Assembly: GCA_964587555.1 (NCBI GenBank)
Contig: CAZPLR010000026.1
Coordinates: forward strand, 1-26,779
DNA length: 26,779 bases
Origin: JAHHTP01 sp964587555
GTDB taxonomy: Bacteria > Bacillota > Clostridia > Oscillospirales > Ruminococcaceae
Reading direction: 5' to 3'
The position numbers and the translations under genes are program-made. Below, piece after piece: positions 14,850 to 22,567 of this stretch (positions are counted from its first letter, which is position 1; each line of letters starts with the position of its first letter). The notes beneath the pieces are model-generated. The model searched no databases, had not been told where the DNA came from, and saw only the letters and a list, made by a program, of their open reading frames with translations.

Positions 14850-14878
14850 TGGACAACGCCGTATGTTTATGCTATAAT
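14850..14878 (+). promoter_or_regulatory. Promoter of the secreted anchored protein gene
   Basis: TGGACA (14850-14855), a 17-bp spacer, and TATAAT (14873-14878). It leaves a 5' leader of about 110 nt that ends in a small ACGG/CCGT hairpin (about 14960-14973) just before the ribosome-binding site. No riboswitch class is recognised. Confidence 0.6.
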
Positions 14879-14997
14879 GAAGGTAATACATAGTTCCATT
14901 GTCAAGACGCATTTTCAAGTTCGCCGCATGGCAGGCTTGAGCATTTGTATAATCGGGCAACGGGTTAAAACCGTCTTTTGCCTTTGGAGTGATCGAT

Positions 14998-16077
14998 ATG
15001 AAAAAATTTCTCTCTATCCTGCTTTGCGGATTTCTTCTGCTTTGCCCGCTGATCTCGCAGGCACCGGGCGCCCTTGCCGCCGACAGCTACGAGGATGCGC
15101 TCGATCGTCTGACCTCTCCCGAAAATAATCGCGTTTCCGACCAGCTGCGACATACCTTTTCCCATAGCAATATGCTCGACGCAATGGCAAAGGGATATAC
15201 CTTCTTTTTGGGAGACGGCATGCAAAAGCTTTGGGAATTAGCCCCCGAAGCAATGACCGCCATCGCGCAAAACCGCTATCATGAACAGTTTGATACTGAA
15301 GAAGAGACGTCTGCCGCAGCGGAAGAGCTTACTGAGGAGGAGCTAAAGGCGCTGATCCCCATTGAAAGCATAAGCTTTGACGATCCTGCGCCGATCTATC
15401 GCCACTGCTGGTACGATTACGCGATCGACGCGCAGAGCATGACATGGGAAAACGCGCTCAACCAGATCAGCGGCTATGCGTTTACCATCTCCTGCGATAA
15501 CCAGGCGCTTGCGCTTCTGTTGGTGAGCTACCTTACCCAGAATACGCTGACGGCTACCTTACAGCCGCTTCCAAATTCCTACCGCAGCCTATATTTTGCA
15601 GCTGCTGCGGAAATTACCGATCCGTCTCAGTATCCGATCCTGCTCACCAATCCGCAGCAGCATCATGCGATGGCGTTCCTTACGCCGAAAAAATTTGGCA
15701 ATACCGTCTTTATCAAAAACGATTCCTCCAGCTTTTCCAAAGAAGAATATTTAAAAACCGACCTTGCGGCTTTCTGCGCCGCCGCGCTGAACTGGAACCG
15801 CAGCACGCTTTCGGTTTTGATCGATGCAAACGGAAATATTCTGCCGAACGCCGTGGTGCAATATAATAACCTGGAGAGCTACGTCCGCAGCGAGCTGCGT
15901 CGGGTCAGCAGAGAAAACACGCTGCGTGCTGTCTCGCTGATCGTCGCGCTTGCAATCGTCGTTTTGTTTGCCGTTATTATCATCAATAAGCTGAATACGA
16001 TGTTCTTGGAGGACGGCGATCAAAGCCGTACCAAAGCTTTTACCCTGCCAAAACGCGGGAAAAAAATCAAGCAATAA
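14998..16077 (+). CDS. Secreted protein with C-terminal membrane anchor, unknown function
   Basis: 359 aa. A Sec signal peptide (KKFLSILLCGFLLLCPLIS, predicted cleavage near ALAA-DS at 28) precedes an ectodomain of about 280 residues with acidic, alanine-rich and tyrosine-rich stretches. A single helix (SLIVALAIVVLFAVIII, about 312-328) and a basic tail ending KRGKKIKQ follow, so most of the protein faces outward. No known domain is recognised. The ATG at 14998 is chosen for GGAG 8 nt upstream. Own promoter; 255 nt separate it from the next gene. Confidence 0.75.
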   Translation: MKKFLSILLCGFLLLCPLISQAPGALAADSYEDALDRLTSPENNRVSDQLRHTFSHSNMLDAMAKGYTFFLGDGMQKLWELAPEAMTAIAQNRYHEQFDTEEETSAAAEELTEEELKALIPIESISFDDPAPIYRHCWYDYAIDAQSMTWENALNQISGYAFTISCDNQALALLLVSYLTQNTLTATLQPLPNSYRSLYFAAAAEITDPSQYPILLTNPQQHHAMAFLTPKKFGNTVFIKNDSSSFSKEEYLKTDLAAFCAAALNWNRSTLSVLIDANGNILPNAVVQYNNLESYVRSELRRVSRENTLRAVSLIVALAIVVLFAVIIINKLNTMFLEDGDQSRTKAFTLPKRGKKIKQ

Positions 16078-16332
16078 AGCAGCTGACGTTCCTATTGGGC
16101 TATGTGATTACAGCCCGTACATGTTTTCGCTGGTCGATCAATTGGACGCGTTTTGGCGCGTACTCGTTTAACAGGCCCCCCGATCTGGAAGGATCCTGCG
16201 TCGCAGTGCCTGCCTTTTTCCAATTGACCTATGCGGCGATTGAAGCGTGAAGAAACGGAAACATCTCACACCCGCAAAAATGATCAGACGCTTTTGTCTA
16301 TATCATAAATAAAGTTCAAAGGGGAAATTAAC

Positions 16333-17964
16333 ATGAACTATGAAAAACCTGTCGTGATCGCGCATAATCGCGCCGCGATCATCCACATCGTGTCCACCGA
16401 CACAGCCTTCGACCGTGCAGCCGGCGTTCTTTCGGATTATTTCCATAGGCTGACTGGCGCAAACTTCCCGGTGCAGAACGTCACCGACGTGCAGCCGGAT
16501 TTTGTCCTGCGGCGGCCGCAGGATCCGGAAAATGCCGAAACCTTCTGCTACTACATCTTCGACAAGGACATTATTTTAGAGGCTGCCGATGAGCAGGAGG
16601 CGGTTTGGGGCGTCTACGACTTTTTGGAAACAGTCTGCGGCTGCCGCTATTATACCTCTACCGAGGAGTACCTGCCGTTTGACGGCAACCTGACCGTCCA
16701 GTTTTCCAAAACAGCCCATACCTCTCCGCTTGTCTACCGCGAGGTATATTACCGCGATTACTTCCATCCGGAATTTGCAGAAAAGCATAAAATGACTGCC
16801 GCCGGCGCAAAAGATCAGGTCTGGGGATTCTGGTGCCACTCCTTTGCAACCCTCTGCCCGCCGGAAGAATATTTCGACTCCCATCCGGAATACTTTTCGC
16901 TCTACGAAGGCAAGCGAGTTAAGGATTCTCAGCTTTGCTTGTCCAATCCTGAGGTATTTGAAATCGTCAAGAGAAACCTTGCGCACTATATGGCGCAGAA
17001 GCCGGAGTGTCGGTTCTGGTCAGTTTCCCAAAACGATAACAACGCCTACTGCCGCTGCGAAAACTGCCAAAAGCTGGATGAGCGCGACGGCACACCAATG
17101 GGCTCCATCCTGAACTTCGTCAACCGTCTCGCCGCGGAGTTTCCGGATAAAGTGATCTCAACCCTCGCCTACTGGTACTCCCGGAAACCGCCGAAAATTA
17201 CCCGACCGGCGCAAAACGTGCATATCATGCTCTGCAACATCGAAGCCAACCGCGGACTCCCGATCGCGTCCGATGAGCTGTCAAAGGATAGCCGCGAGGA
17301 GCTGCTTGCCTGGGAACAGATCTGCCCGAATATCTCGCTTTGGGACTATTGCATCCAGTTTAGGAATCTGGTTTCTCCGTTCCCAAATCTGCGCGTGATT
17401 CCGCAGAATATCCGCTTTTTTACCGCGCATAACGTCAAGATGCTCTTCTCGCAGTCAAACCGCGAGTACGAGGGCGAGTTTTCCGCGCTGCGCGGCTACT
17501 TGCTCGCTAAATGTATGTGGAATCCGGACGTTGACGAAAACGCCGTGATTAACGAATTTTGCTCCGGCTATTATCAGCAGGCGGCGCCTTACATCCTCTC
17601 ATATATCAACGAATCCACCGATGCAATGGAGGCTGCCGGCGGCGAACTTTCTATCTTCGGCGGTCCGCTGGACGCCAAGGATTCTTGGCTGGATGAGCCG
17701 CACTACGCCCGCTATGACACGCTGATGAAGCAGGCGCTGGAAGCCGTAAAGGGAAGCGAGATTCTAACCTTCCGGGTCAAAACCGCCGCAATGCCGGTCT
17801 GGTACGCCGGAATCGTCTTGGCATACGGCGATCTGGAAACACGCCGGAACCGTATTACCCGCTTTGCCGCACACGCAAGAAAATTAGGGCTGGAGCGGGT
17901 TGAGGAGTGGAAGATTACCCCCGATCAGTTCATTACTGACGCTATCGCAGCGTTAGAAGCATAA
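16333..17964 (+). CDS. DUF4838 glycoside hydrolase (GH163-like)
   Basis: 543 aa. An N-terminal alpha/beta domain of the kind found in alpha-glucuronidases and hexosaminidases (about 1-115; GVLSDYFHRLTGANFP) precedes the DUF4838 domain (about 130-400). DUF4838 marks are FDSHPEYFSLYEGKR, QLCLSNPEVFE and SQNDNNAYCRCENC with C240, C242 and C245. A described DUF4838 enzyme of Bacteroides founded GH163, an endo-beta-N-acetylglucosaminidase acting on N-glycans; this protein may have a related substrate. There is no signal peptide, so cytoplasmic action on imported glycans is likely. AAAGGGG precedes the ATG. A CBM9-like gene follows 20 nt later in the same operon, and a GH38 mannosidase lies 4.5 kb away. 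Confidence 0.8.
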   Translation: MNYEKPVVIAHNRAAIIHIVSTDTAFDRAAGVLSDYFHRLTGANFPVQNVTDVQPDFVLRRPQDPENAETFCYYIFDKDIILEAADEQEAVWGVYDFLETVCGCRYYTSTEEYLPFDGNLTVQFSKTAHTSPLVYREVYYRDYFHPEFAEKHKMTAAGAKDQVWGFWCHSFATLCPPEEYFDSHPEYFSLYEGKRVKDSQLCLSNPEVFEIVKRNLAHYMAQKPECRFWSVSQNDNNAYCRCENCQKLDERDGTPMGSILNFVNRLAAEFPDKVISTLAYWYSRKPPKITRPAQNVHIMLCNIEANRGLPIASDELSKDSREELLAWEQICPNISLWDYCIQFRNLVSPFPNLRVIPQNIRFFTAHNVKMLFSQSNREYEGEFSALRGYLLAKCMWNPDVDENAVINEFCSGYYQQAAPYILSYINESTDAMEAAGGELSIFGGPLDAKDSWLDEPHYARYDTLMKQALEAVKGSEILTFRVKTAAMPVWYAGIVLAYGDLETRRNRITRFAAHARKLGLERVEEWKITPDQFITDAIAALEA

Positions 17965-17984
17965 TCAAAAAAGGAGATGCTATT

Positions 17985-18590
17985 ATGGAAACCTACACGA
18001 TTAAGATCGCATCCGAGCCGATAAACTGGGAGCATATCCCTTCCCTTTCGGTCAAGGAATACAGTTGGGGCGGAGATTACCGCCCAGAGGTTACTGCAAA
18101 AATTGCTTTTGTCCCACAGAAGGGCTTCTGGCTCAAAACCGCCTGTAAAGAGGACGCACCGCGCGCAGTTTATACCGTACCGAACAGCCCGGTCTGCCGG
18201 GACAGCACAATGGAGTTTTTCGCCGCATTTGACCCGCAAAAGCCGGACGTCTATATCAATTTTGAATGCAATTCAAACGGCTGCTTGCTATGCGAATTTG
18301 GTACGAACAAGGACCGCACCTTCATCGATCGTTTGGGCGCGGCGATGCCAAAGCCTGTCCCTTACCGGGAAGGCGCATACTGGGGCTTTACCATCTTCAT
18401 TCCGCTGGAGCTGCTGCATCAATTGTTCGGTGAGATTGCTTACACCGCCGGAAGCGTCATTTATGCCAACGTTTTTAAATGCGGCGACGATACCGAGATC
18501 CCGCATTATGGAAGCTGGCAGCCGATCACATGGCCTTACCCAAGCTTTCATCAGCCGCAATTCTTTGGAAAAATGACCATTGAAGCATAA
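17985..18590 (+). CDS. Carbohydrate-binding, CBM9-like protein
   Basis: 201 aa of beta-sandwich character with the features of CBM9-like/DOMON domains: W27 in VKEYSWGGDYRPE near the start, STMEFFAAFDP in the first third, YINFECNSNG in the middle, YWGFTIFIPLELL later and a terminal W-rich loop (GSWQPITWPYP). No catalytic residues, signal peptide or membrane segment are visible. It is translated from a good AAGGAG site 20 nt after the DUF4838 gene, so the two products probably act on the same glycan. A strong terminator follows. Confidence 0.75.
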   Translation: METYTIKIASEPINWEHIPSLSVKEYSWGGDYRPEVTAKIAFVPQKGFWLKTACKEDAPRAVYTVPNSPVCRDSTMEFFAAFDPQKPDVYINFECNSNGCLLCEFGTNKDRTFIDRLGAAMPKPVPYREGAYWGFTIFIPLELLHQLFGEIAYTAGSVIYANVFKCGDDTEIPHYGSWQPITWPYPSFHQPQFFGKMTIEA

Positions 18591-18597
18591 AATAAAA

Positions 18598-18626
18598 ATC
18601 CCCAGAGTGCATTACACTCTGGGGAT
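18598..18626. terminator. Bidirectional terminator
   Basis: A perfect 12-bp inverted repeat, ATCCCCAGAGTG (18598-18609) and its complement (18615-18626), with a 5-nt loop. A-rich sequence lies on the left (TTTTTATT for minus-strand transcripts) and CGCTTTGTTG on the right. It ends the CBM9-like gene on plus and the zinc-ribbon gene on minus. Confidence 0.85.
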
Positions 18627-18640
18627 CGCTTTGTTGTAAA

Positions 18641-18919
18641 TTAGCCCTTCATTTCGGCATAGCAGTCGCTGCAATAAACCGGACGATCCTCGCGCGGCTG
18701 GAACGGAACACGTGCAATCTTTCCGCAGCGCGCGCAGGTTGCTTCAAACATCTCTCTCTGCGGTTTTGCGCCAGTACCGGCTTTCCGGGCGGCACGGCAG
18801 GATTTGCATCTCTGCGGCTCGTTGGCAAAGCCTTTTTCAGCATAAAATTCCTGCTCGCCAGCGGTGAAAATAAACTCTTTCCCGCAATCCTTGCAGACTA
18901 ACGTTTTGTCTTCGTACAT
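18641..18919 (-). CDS. Small zinc-ribbon protein (CxxC...CxxC)
   Basis: 92 aa with two zinc-binding units: LVCKDCGKEF ... RCKSCR (about 8-43) and ATCARCGKIARVPF ... VYCSDCY (about 61-88). This is the zf-trcl plus CxxC-repeat layout common in Clostridia. The function of the family is not established; a nucleic-acid or ribosome-related role is often supposed. The ATG at 18919 has GAGGT 8 nt upstream, and homology begins there (MYEDKTLVCKDC). Downstream of the sigma-factor gene on the same strand, but with its own promoter and a terminator in between. Confidence 0.85.
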   Translation of the reverse strand: MYEDKTLVCKDCGKEFIFTAGEQEFYAEKGFANEPQRCKSCRAARKAGTGAKPQREMFEATCARCGKIARVPFQPREDRPVYCSDCYAEMKG

Positions 18920-18997
18920 CTTGGTATACCTCACTTAAAAAAATAGTTGTGCGTCTTACAAAAGAGAGAATCCCCGCTTAATAAGCCGCAGATGAAT

Positions 18998-19003
18998 ATT
19001 ATA
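18998..19003 (-). promoter_or_regulatory. Extended -10 promoter of the zinc-ribbon gene
   Basis: TGATATAAT gives an extended -10 without a recognisable -35. It lies about 80 nt upstream of the start codon and after the terminator at 19043-19067. Confidence 0.4.
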
Positions 19004-19042
19004 TCACGGTGTGACTCTTTGGGATTGACGCACCATAGATAC

Positions 19043-19067
19043 CAAAAAACTCCGTTTTCCTAAACGG
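19043..19067 (-). terminator. Terminator overlapping the end of the sigma-factor gene
   Basis: CCGTTT (19062-19067 on the minus strand) pairs with AAACGG (19052-19057), followed by AGTTTTTT. The stop codon of the gene (19060-19062) sits in the loop. Confidence 0.7.
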
Positions 19068-19644
19068 TAAGGGATTTGAGCTTTCGGCGTACTCGTTGTA
19101 AAGCATTGTCGACAGATTTGTAAGGAATACCCATTTTCGATGCAATAAACTTGTAGTTGTTTCCGCAAAGATATAAAATTAGAATATCTCTCTCTAACGG
19201 AGAAAGCTTGCTGTTGACGTCTTGATAAAACGTCTCTACCTGCTCTTTGGACAAATAGATACTCTCCGGATTTTTATCATCGGAGAAGTCGCCGCCGTTT
19301 TCGTTTAACGCTTCCAAAGAAAGCTGACTGCGATATGCGCTCATCTTCTGAGAACGCTGCGCGGCGGCAAAATTCTTTAGCCTGTTTTCCACACACACCC
19401 TCGCAAACGACATAAACGACGCTCCGCGCTGCGGCTCATACGCCCTTAACGCGGACAAAAAACCAATACACGCCTCTTGATAAATATCCTCATAGTCGCA
19501 CGCCGGTAAGCTGCACCTGCCTGCGCTGCGGTGCAAAAGCGGCGTGTACCGCACAAAAAGCACGGCGGCGGAAGCCTTATCTCCCGCCTGAAATCGGCGC
19601 ACAAGCGCGTCGTCGCAAACTTCTGTGTTTTGAGCAAAGGTCAT
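19060..19644 (-). CDS. Sigma-H-like RNA polymerase sigma factor
   Basis: A 194-aa sigma-70 family protein of the size and layout of sigma-H (Spo0H), which drives early sporulation and stationary-phase genes in Firmicutes. Region 2 is at about 10-95 (DALVRRFQAGDKASA; core-binding DYEDIYQEACIGFLSALRAY; then SFARVCVENRLKNF). Region 4 is at about 140-190 (LSPLERDILILYLCGNNY; helix-turn-helix IASKMGIPYKSVDNALQRVR). A longer in-frame start at 19806 lies inside the promoter -35 and is excluded. An ATG at 19743 has no ribosome-binding site. The ATG at 19644 has AAGGAAG, at a rather long distance, and fits the family N-terminus. About 130 nt of leader precede it. It might be another group 3 sigma factor. 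Confidence 0.8.
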   Translation of the reverse strand: MTFAQNTEVCDDALVRRFQAGDKASAAVLFVRYTPLLHRSAGRCSLPACDYEDIYQEACIGFLSALRAYEPQRGASFMSFARVCVENRLKNFAAAQRSQKMSAYRSQLSLEALNENGGDFSDDKNPESIYLSKEQVETFYQDVNSKLSPLERDILILYLCGNNYKFIASKMGIPYKSVDNALQRVRRKLKSLTV

Positions 19645-19777
19645 ACGGCAATAATCTTCCTTTTCTCCACCGCAAAATTGTGCCGGAATATCTCTTCCCA
19701 CTCTTATTGCAAGCAGATATCCCGCTGTGTCATCCTGTGTCATGGCGTCTGAAAACGATATCAAAAGGCTTACTATA

Positions 19778-19806
19778 AGAATACAACAAATTCGCTTTGT
19801 TGTCAA
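19778..19806 (-). promoter_or_regulatory. Promoter of the sigma-factor gene
   Basis: TTGACA (19801-19806), a 17-bp spacer, and TATTCT (19778-19783). It lies between the coiled-coil gene and the sigma gene, so the sigma factor is a separate unit. Confidence 0.65.
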
Positions 19807-19841
19807 GGGGAAAATTGAGATTTTTTAATTTTCTTTGTATT

Positions 19842-20294
19842 TTATTTTTGGCGCTTCGCAGAGAACGCCTGTTTGGTCGTATGCACATTTTGCAGCGACT
19901 TGGCAAGCGTATCCTCAACCTGCTTTAGCTGGTTTTCAATATATTCCATAGAAGCGCGGTTGATCTCCGCCGCTTGGTTATTGGCGTTGAACAGCATGGT
20001 TTTTGCACGGCTCTCCGCCGCGCGGATAATCTCGCTGTTGGAAACAAGCGCGCGCCGGTTCTCCTCGGCATTCTGGATGATGCGCTGCGCCTCCGCTTTG
20101 GCGCCGTTTAAAATCTCCTCTTTTCTCCGAAGCAGATTCTGCGCTTCCTCCAGCTCAACCGGCAGCGTATCGGCAAGCTCGTCGAGCAGCGCGCGCAGCT
20201 CACGCGGATTGACGATCACGCTCTGCTTGAATGGAATTACCACAGCCTTAGAAAGCAGCTCGTCCAGTTGCTCCATGATTTCATTAACTCTCAT
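19842..20294 (-). CDS. Coiled-coil protein of the coaD-rsmD neighbourhood
   Basis: 150 aa, almost entirely helical, rich in A, E, Q, N and R with heptad-like spacing (ELADTLPVELEEAQNLLRRK ... EAQRIIQNAEENRRAL ... AESRAKTMLFNANNQA). It resembles ATP-synthase B-subunit or DivIVA-type coiled coils, but has no membrane anchor at the N-terminus. A protein of this kind is often encoded next to coaD in Clostridia; its role is unknown. It starts 12 nt after coaD behind AGGAGG, as the last gene of the fhs-rodA-rsmD-coaD operon. Confidence 0.7.
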   Translation of the reverse strand: MRVNEIMEQLDELLSKAVVIPFKQSVIVNPRELRALLDELADTLPVELEEAQNLLRRKEEILNGAKAEAQRIIQNAEENRRALVSNSEIIRAAESRAKTMLFNANNQAAEINRASMEYIENQLKQVEDTLAKSLQNVHTTKQAFSAKRQK

Positions 20295-20306
20295 CTAAAT
20301 TCCTCC

Positions 20307-20795
20307 TTATGCTTCTTGCTTTGAAAGCTTTTTCTGGATGAGCGGAAGCGCCTGCTGCGGCACAAACTCGCTGATATCCCCGCCAAAGCTCGCGATCTGC
20401 TTGACGATGCTGGAGCTAAAATATAAATATTGCTCCGCCGTCGTTAAAAAAACCGTTTCCGCACGCGCATTCAGCTTCTTGTTAACCAACGCCTGCTGAA
20501 ATTCATACTCAAAATCGGTTACTGCGCGCAAACCCTTGACGATCGCGCACGCGCCAACCTCGTCGACATAATCCGCCAAAAGCCCTTTCATCTGCACAAT
20601 CTCAAGATTATCCAGCTGCTCGGTGCATATCTTGATCAACTCCACTCGCTCTTCAAAAGTGAAAGTTCCTCTCTTCTCCGCATTCACCGACACAGCAATA
20701 ATCACCTTGTCGAACAGCCTACAGGCGCGGCTGACAATATCCAGATGCCCTTTTGTGATTGGATCAAAGCTGCCCGGGCAAACCGCAATTCTCAT
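20307..20795 (-). CDS. coaD: Phosphopantetheine adenylyltransferase
   Basis: Transfers AMP from ATP to 4'-phosphopantetheine, the penultimate step of coenzyme A synthesis. The 162-aa length is normal. The nucleotidyltransferase motif PGSFDPITKGHLD is at 7-19, with H17 of the T/HxGH site. KGLRAVTDFEYE (87-98, with R90) and SSSIVK (127-132) are also present. Cytoplasmic hexamer in the family. Lies 50 nt after rsmD, as often in Firmicutes. Confidence 0.97.
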   Translation of the reverse strand: MRIAVCPGSFDPITKGHLDIVSRACRLFDKVIIAVSVNAEKRGTFTFEERVELIKICTEQLDNLEIVQMKGLLADYVDEVGACAIVKGLRAVTDFEYEFQQALVNKKLNARAETVFLTTAEQYLYFSSSIVKQIASFGGDISEFVPQQALPLIQKKLSKQEA

Positions 20796-20845
20796 CGCTT
20801 CTCTATCCCCTTCTCTCCGGATAACACCATATCCGTCATCCCTTT

Positions 20846-21415
20846 TTATAACCGTACTCCGTTTTCGGCCGATTCCTTGTCCTGCGCCCGGTAGACGCTC
20901 AGCACAATCCTCCCGTAGCGGTAATCCTTTACCTTCCCAAACGCGCCGTAACGCTCCGGCAGCGTTTCCTTGGCCGAATGCTCGCAGATGATTATCCCAT
21001 TTGGACTCATTCGCCGGATCAAAAGCGGCATGACCTGCTCTAATAATCCCTTTTCGTACGGCGGATCCAAAAACGCAAGGTCAAACACCTCGCACGTGTA
21101 CTGTAAAAATAACGCCGCGTCCGAAGCAACCACTCTGGCGTTTTCCGTCAGCTTGGTATGTTCTAAATTCTCCTTTGTGCAGCGAAGCGAGCTTTGACCC
21201 TTGTCCACAAAAACGCAGGAAGCCGCCCCGCGGGAAAGCGCCTCAATACCAATTTGCCCGCTTCCGCAGAATAGATCGAGCACTCTTGTGCATGGCACCT
21301 CAAACTGGATGATGTTAAACACCGATTCCTTGACAACAGCGGCGGTCGGTCTGACTTCAAGCCCTTCCACCGTCTTTAACGCTCTGCCTCTCGCAGAGCC
21401 AGTAATTACTCGCAT
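20846..21415 (-). CDS. rsmD: 16S rRNA (guanine(966)-N2)-methyltransferase
   Basis: A 189-aa class I SAM-dependent methyltransferase that modifies G966 of 16S rRNA. It opens with the family start MRVITGSARGRAL, then VRPTAAVVKESVFNII. The SAM motif is VLDLFCGSGQIGIEALSRGA (45-64) and the catalytic motif DPPY is at 117-120. AAAGGAG lies 6 nt before the ATG, in the 11-nt gap after the SEDS gene, so translation is tightly coupled. Confidence 0.95.
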   Translation of the reverse strand: MRVITGSARGRALKTVEGLEVRPTAAVVKESVFNIIQFEVPCTRVLDLFCGSGQIGIEALSRGAASCVFVDKGQSSLRCTKENLEHTKLTENARVVASDAALFLQYTCEVFDLAFLDPPYEKGLLEQVMPLLIRRMSPNGIIICEHSAKETLPERYGAFGKVKDYRYGRIVLSVYRAQDKESAENGVRL

Positions 21416-21426
21416 CGCAGACTCCT

Positions 21427-22539
21427 TTATAATACGCTCTTGCTGTATTTGTAAACGCTCATCACCATACCGATCCCAACATAGCAGACAAGCACCGAGG
21501 TTCCGCCCGCACTGTAAAACGGCAGCGTAATGCCGATTACCGGCATCATGCAGACCACCATCAGAATGTTAATCGCGATCTGTGTAAAGAAAATGGCAAA
21601 CACACCCATGCAGATATAGCAGCCCATCGGGTCCTTCGCCCGAATGCCGGTATGCAGCATCTTAAAGCAGATGGAAGCAAGCAGCAGCACCACCACCATA
21701 CACCCGACAAAGCCGAACGCATACCCGATCACTGAAAAGATAAAATCGTTGTAGCACTCCGGCACGCTGCACATATCCGAACTGAACAGCCCTCTTCCGA
21801 TCAACTGCCCTGAACCCAGCGCAGTTTTTCCTTGAAACTGCTGATACCCCACGCCGAGCGGATCCGTTTCCGGATGAAACGCGATATAAAACCGATCCTT
21901 CAAATAATCCGGCATTAGAAAAATCCAGAAAAGCGGCAGCCCGATGCCCAGCGCTGCAAGCCCTCCAACAATATAATAAAAGGGCAGCCCCGCTGCAAAC
22001 AGCATAACAAGAAAGATCACCAAAAAAACAATCGCTGAGCCAAAATCGCCCTGCACCACAATCATCCCGACCGGGATCGCTCCGTGCAGGCACAGCAGCA
22101 GCAGCGTTTTTATGTTTTTTAAGTCATCCTTTACATAGGAAAGATGCAGCGCAAAGGTGAGTACAAACGAAAGCTTGAGCAGCTCCGACGGCTGTAGGGT
22201 CGTAAACCCGAAATCAAGCCATGCCTTGTCGTCCGTCCCCTCCGGCGCTACCCCAATAAAATAGGTCAGCCCCACCAAAAGCAGGCTCAGCGGCATATGG
22301 AACTTCCAAAGCCTGCACATAAGGTGATAGTCTACATTGGCGAGCAGAAACGCTGCCACAAGCCCCGCACCGGACATTGCAAGCTGCATATAAAAGGTGC
22401 GCGGTCTGGCAACAAAGCCCATTTTGTAGATCGCATACTGACAGACAACGCTGATGCCGGAACAAATCAGGCACAGCAGCAGCATCCTTAAATCAATTGT
22501 GCGCAGATACCCCCGCACGCTAAGCCATAGCTTTTTCAA
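21427..22539 (-). CDS. rodA: SEDS-family peptidoglycan glycosyltransferase (RodA/FtsW)
   Basis: 370 aa with about ten membrane helices. It polymerises lipid II into glycan strands together with a class B penicillin-binding protein. Visible SEDS marks are KAWLDFG (W107), LQPSEL (115-120), QGDFGSA (163-169), VGYQQFQGKTALGSGQLIGRGLF and the catalytic-region aspartate D265 in PECYNDFIFSVIG, then LPFYSAGGTS near the C-terminus. The segment after the aspartate reads GYAFGFVG where most members have GEE(W/L)GF, so this copy is divergent. RodA is preferred because no division genes are nearby, but FtsW is possible. It lies 28 nt after fhs in the operon. Confidence 0.88.
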   Translation of the reverse strand: MKKLWLSVRGYLRTIDLRMLLLCLICSGISVVCQYAIYKMGFVARPRTFYMQLAMSGAGLVAAFLLANVDYHLMCRLWKFHMPLSLLLVGLTYFIGVAPEGTDDKAWLDFGFTTLQPSELLKLSFVLTFALHLSYVKDDLKNIKTLLLLCLHGAIPVGMIVVQGDFGSAIVFLVIFLVMLFAAGLPFYYIVGGLAALGIGLPLFWIFLMPDYLKDRFYIAFHPETDPLGVGYQQFQGKTALGSGQLIGRGLFSSDMCSVPECYNDFIFSVIGYAFGFVGCMVVVLLLASICFKMLHTGIRAKDPMGCYICMGVFAIFFTQIAINILMVVCMMPVIGITLPFYSAGGTSVLVCYVGIGMVMSVYKYSKSVL

Positions 22540-22567
22540 GTCCGACTCCTTTTCTTATGAAAAAAGC

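Noticed and set aside
16078..16332. Open segments in the gap after the secreted protein, for example one reading GLCDYSPYMFSLVDQLDAF, and a GGGCT/AGCCC hairpin.
   Set aside because: The segments are short and have no start codon with a ribosome-binding site. The hairpin has no T run. It could be a gene remnant, but nothing is recognised.
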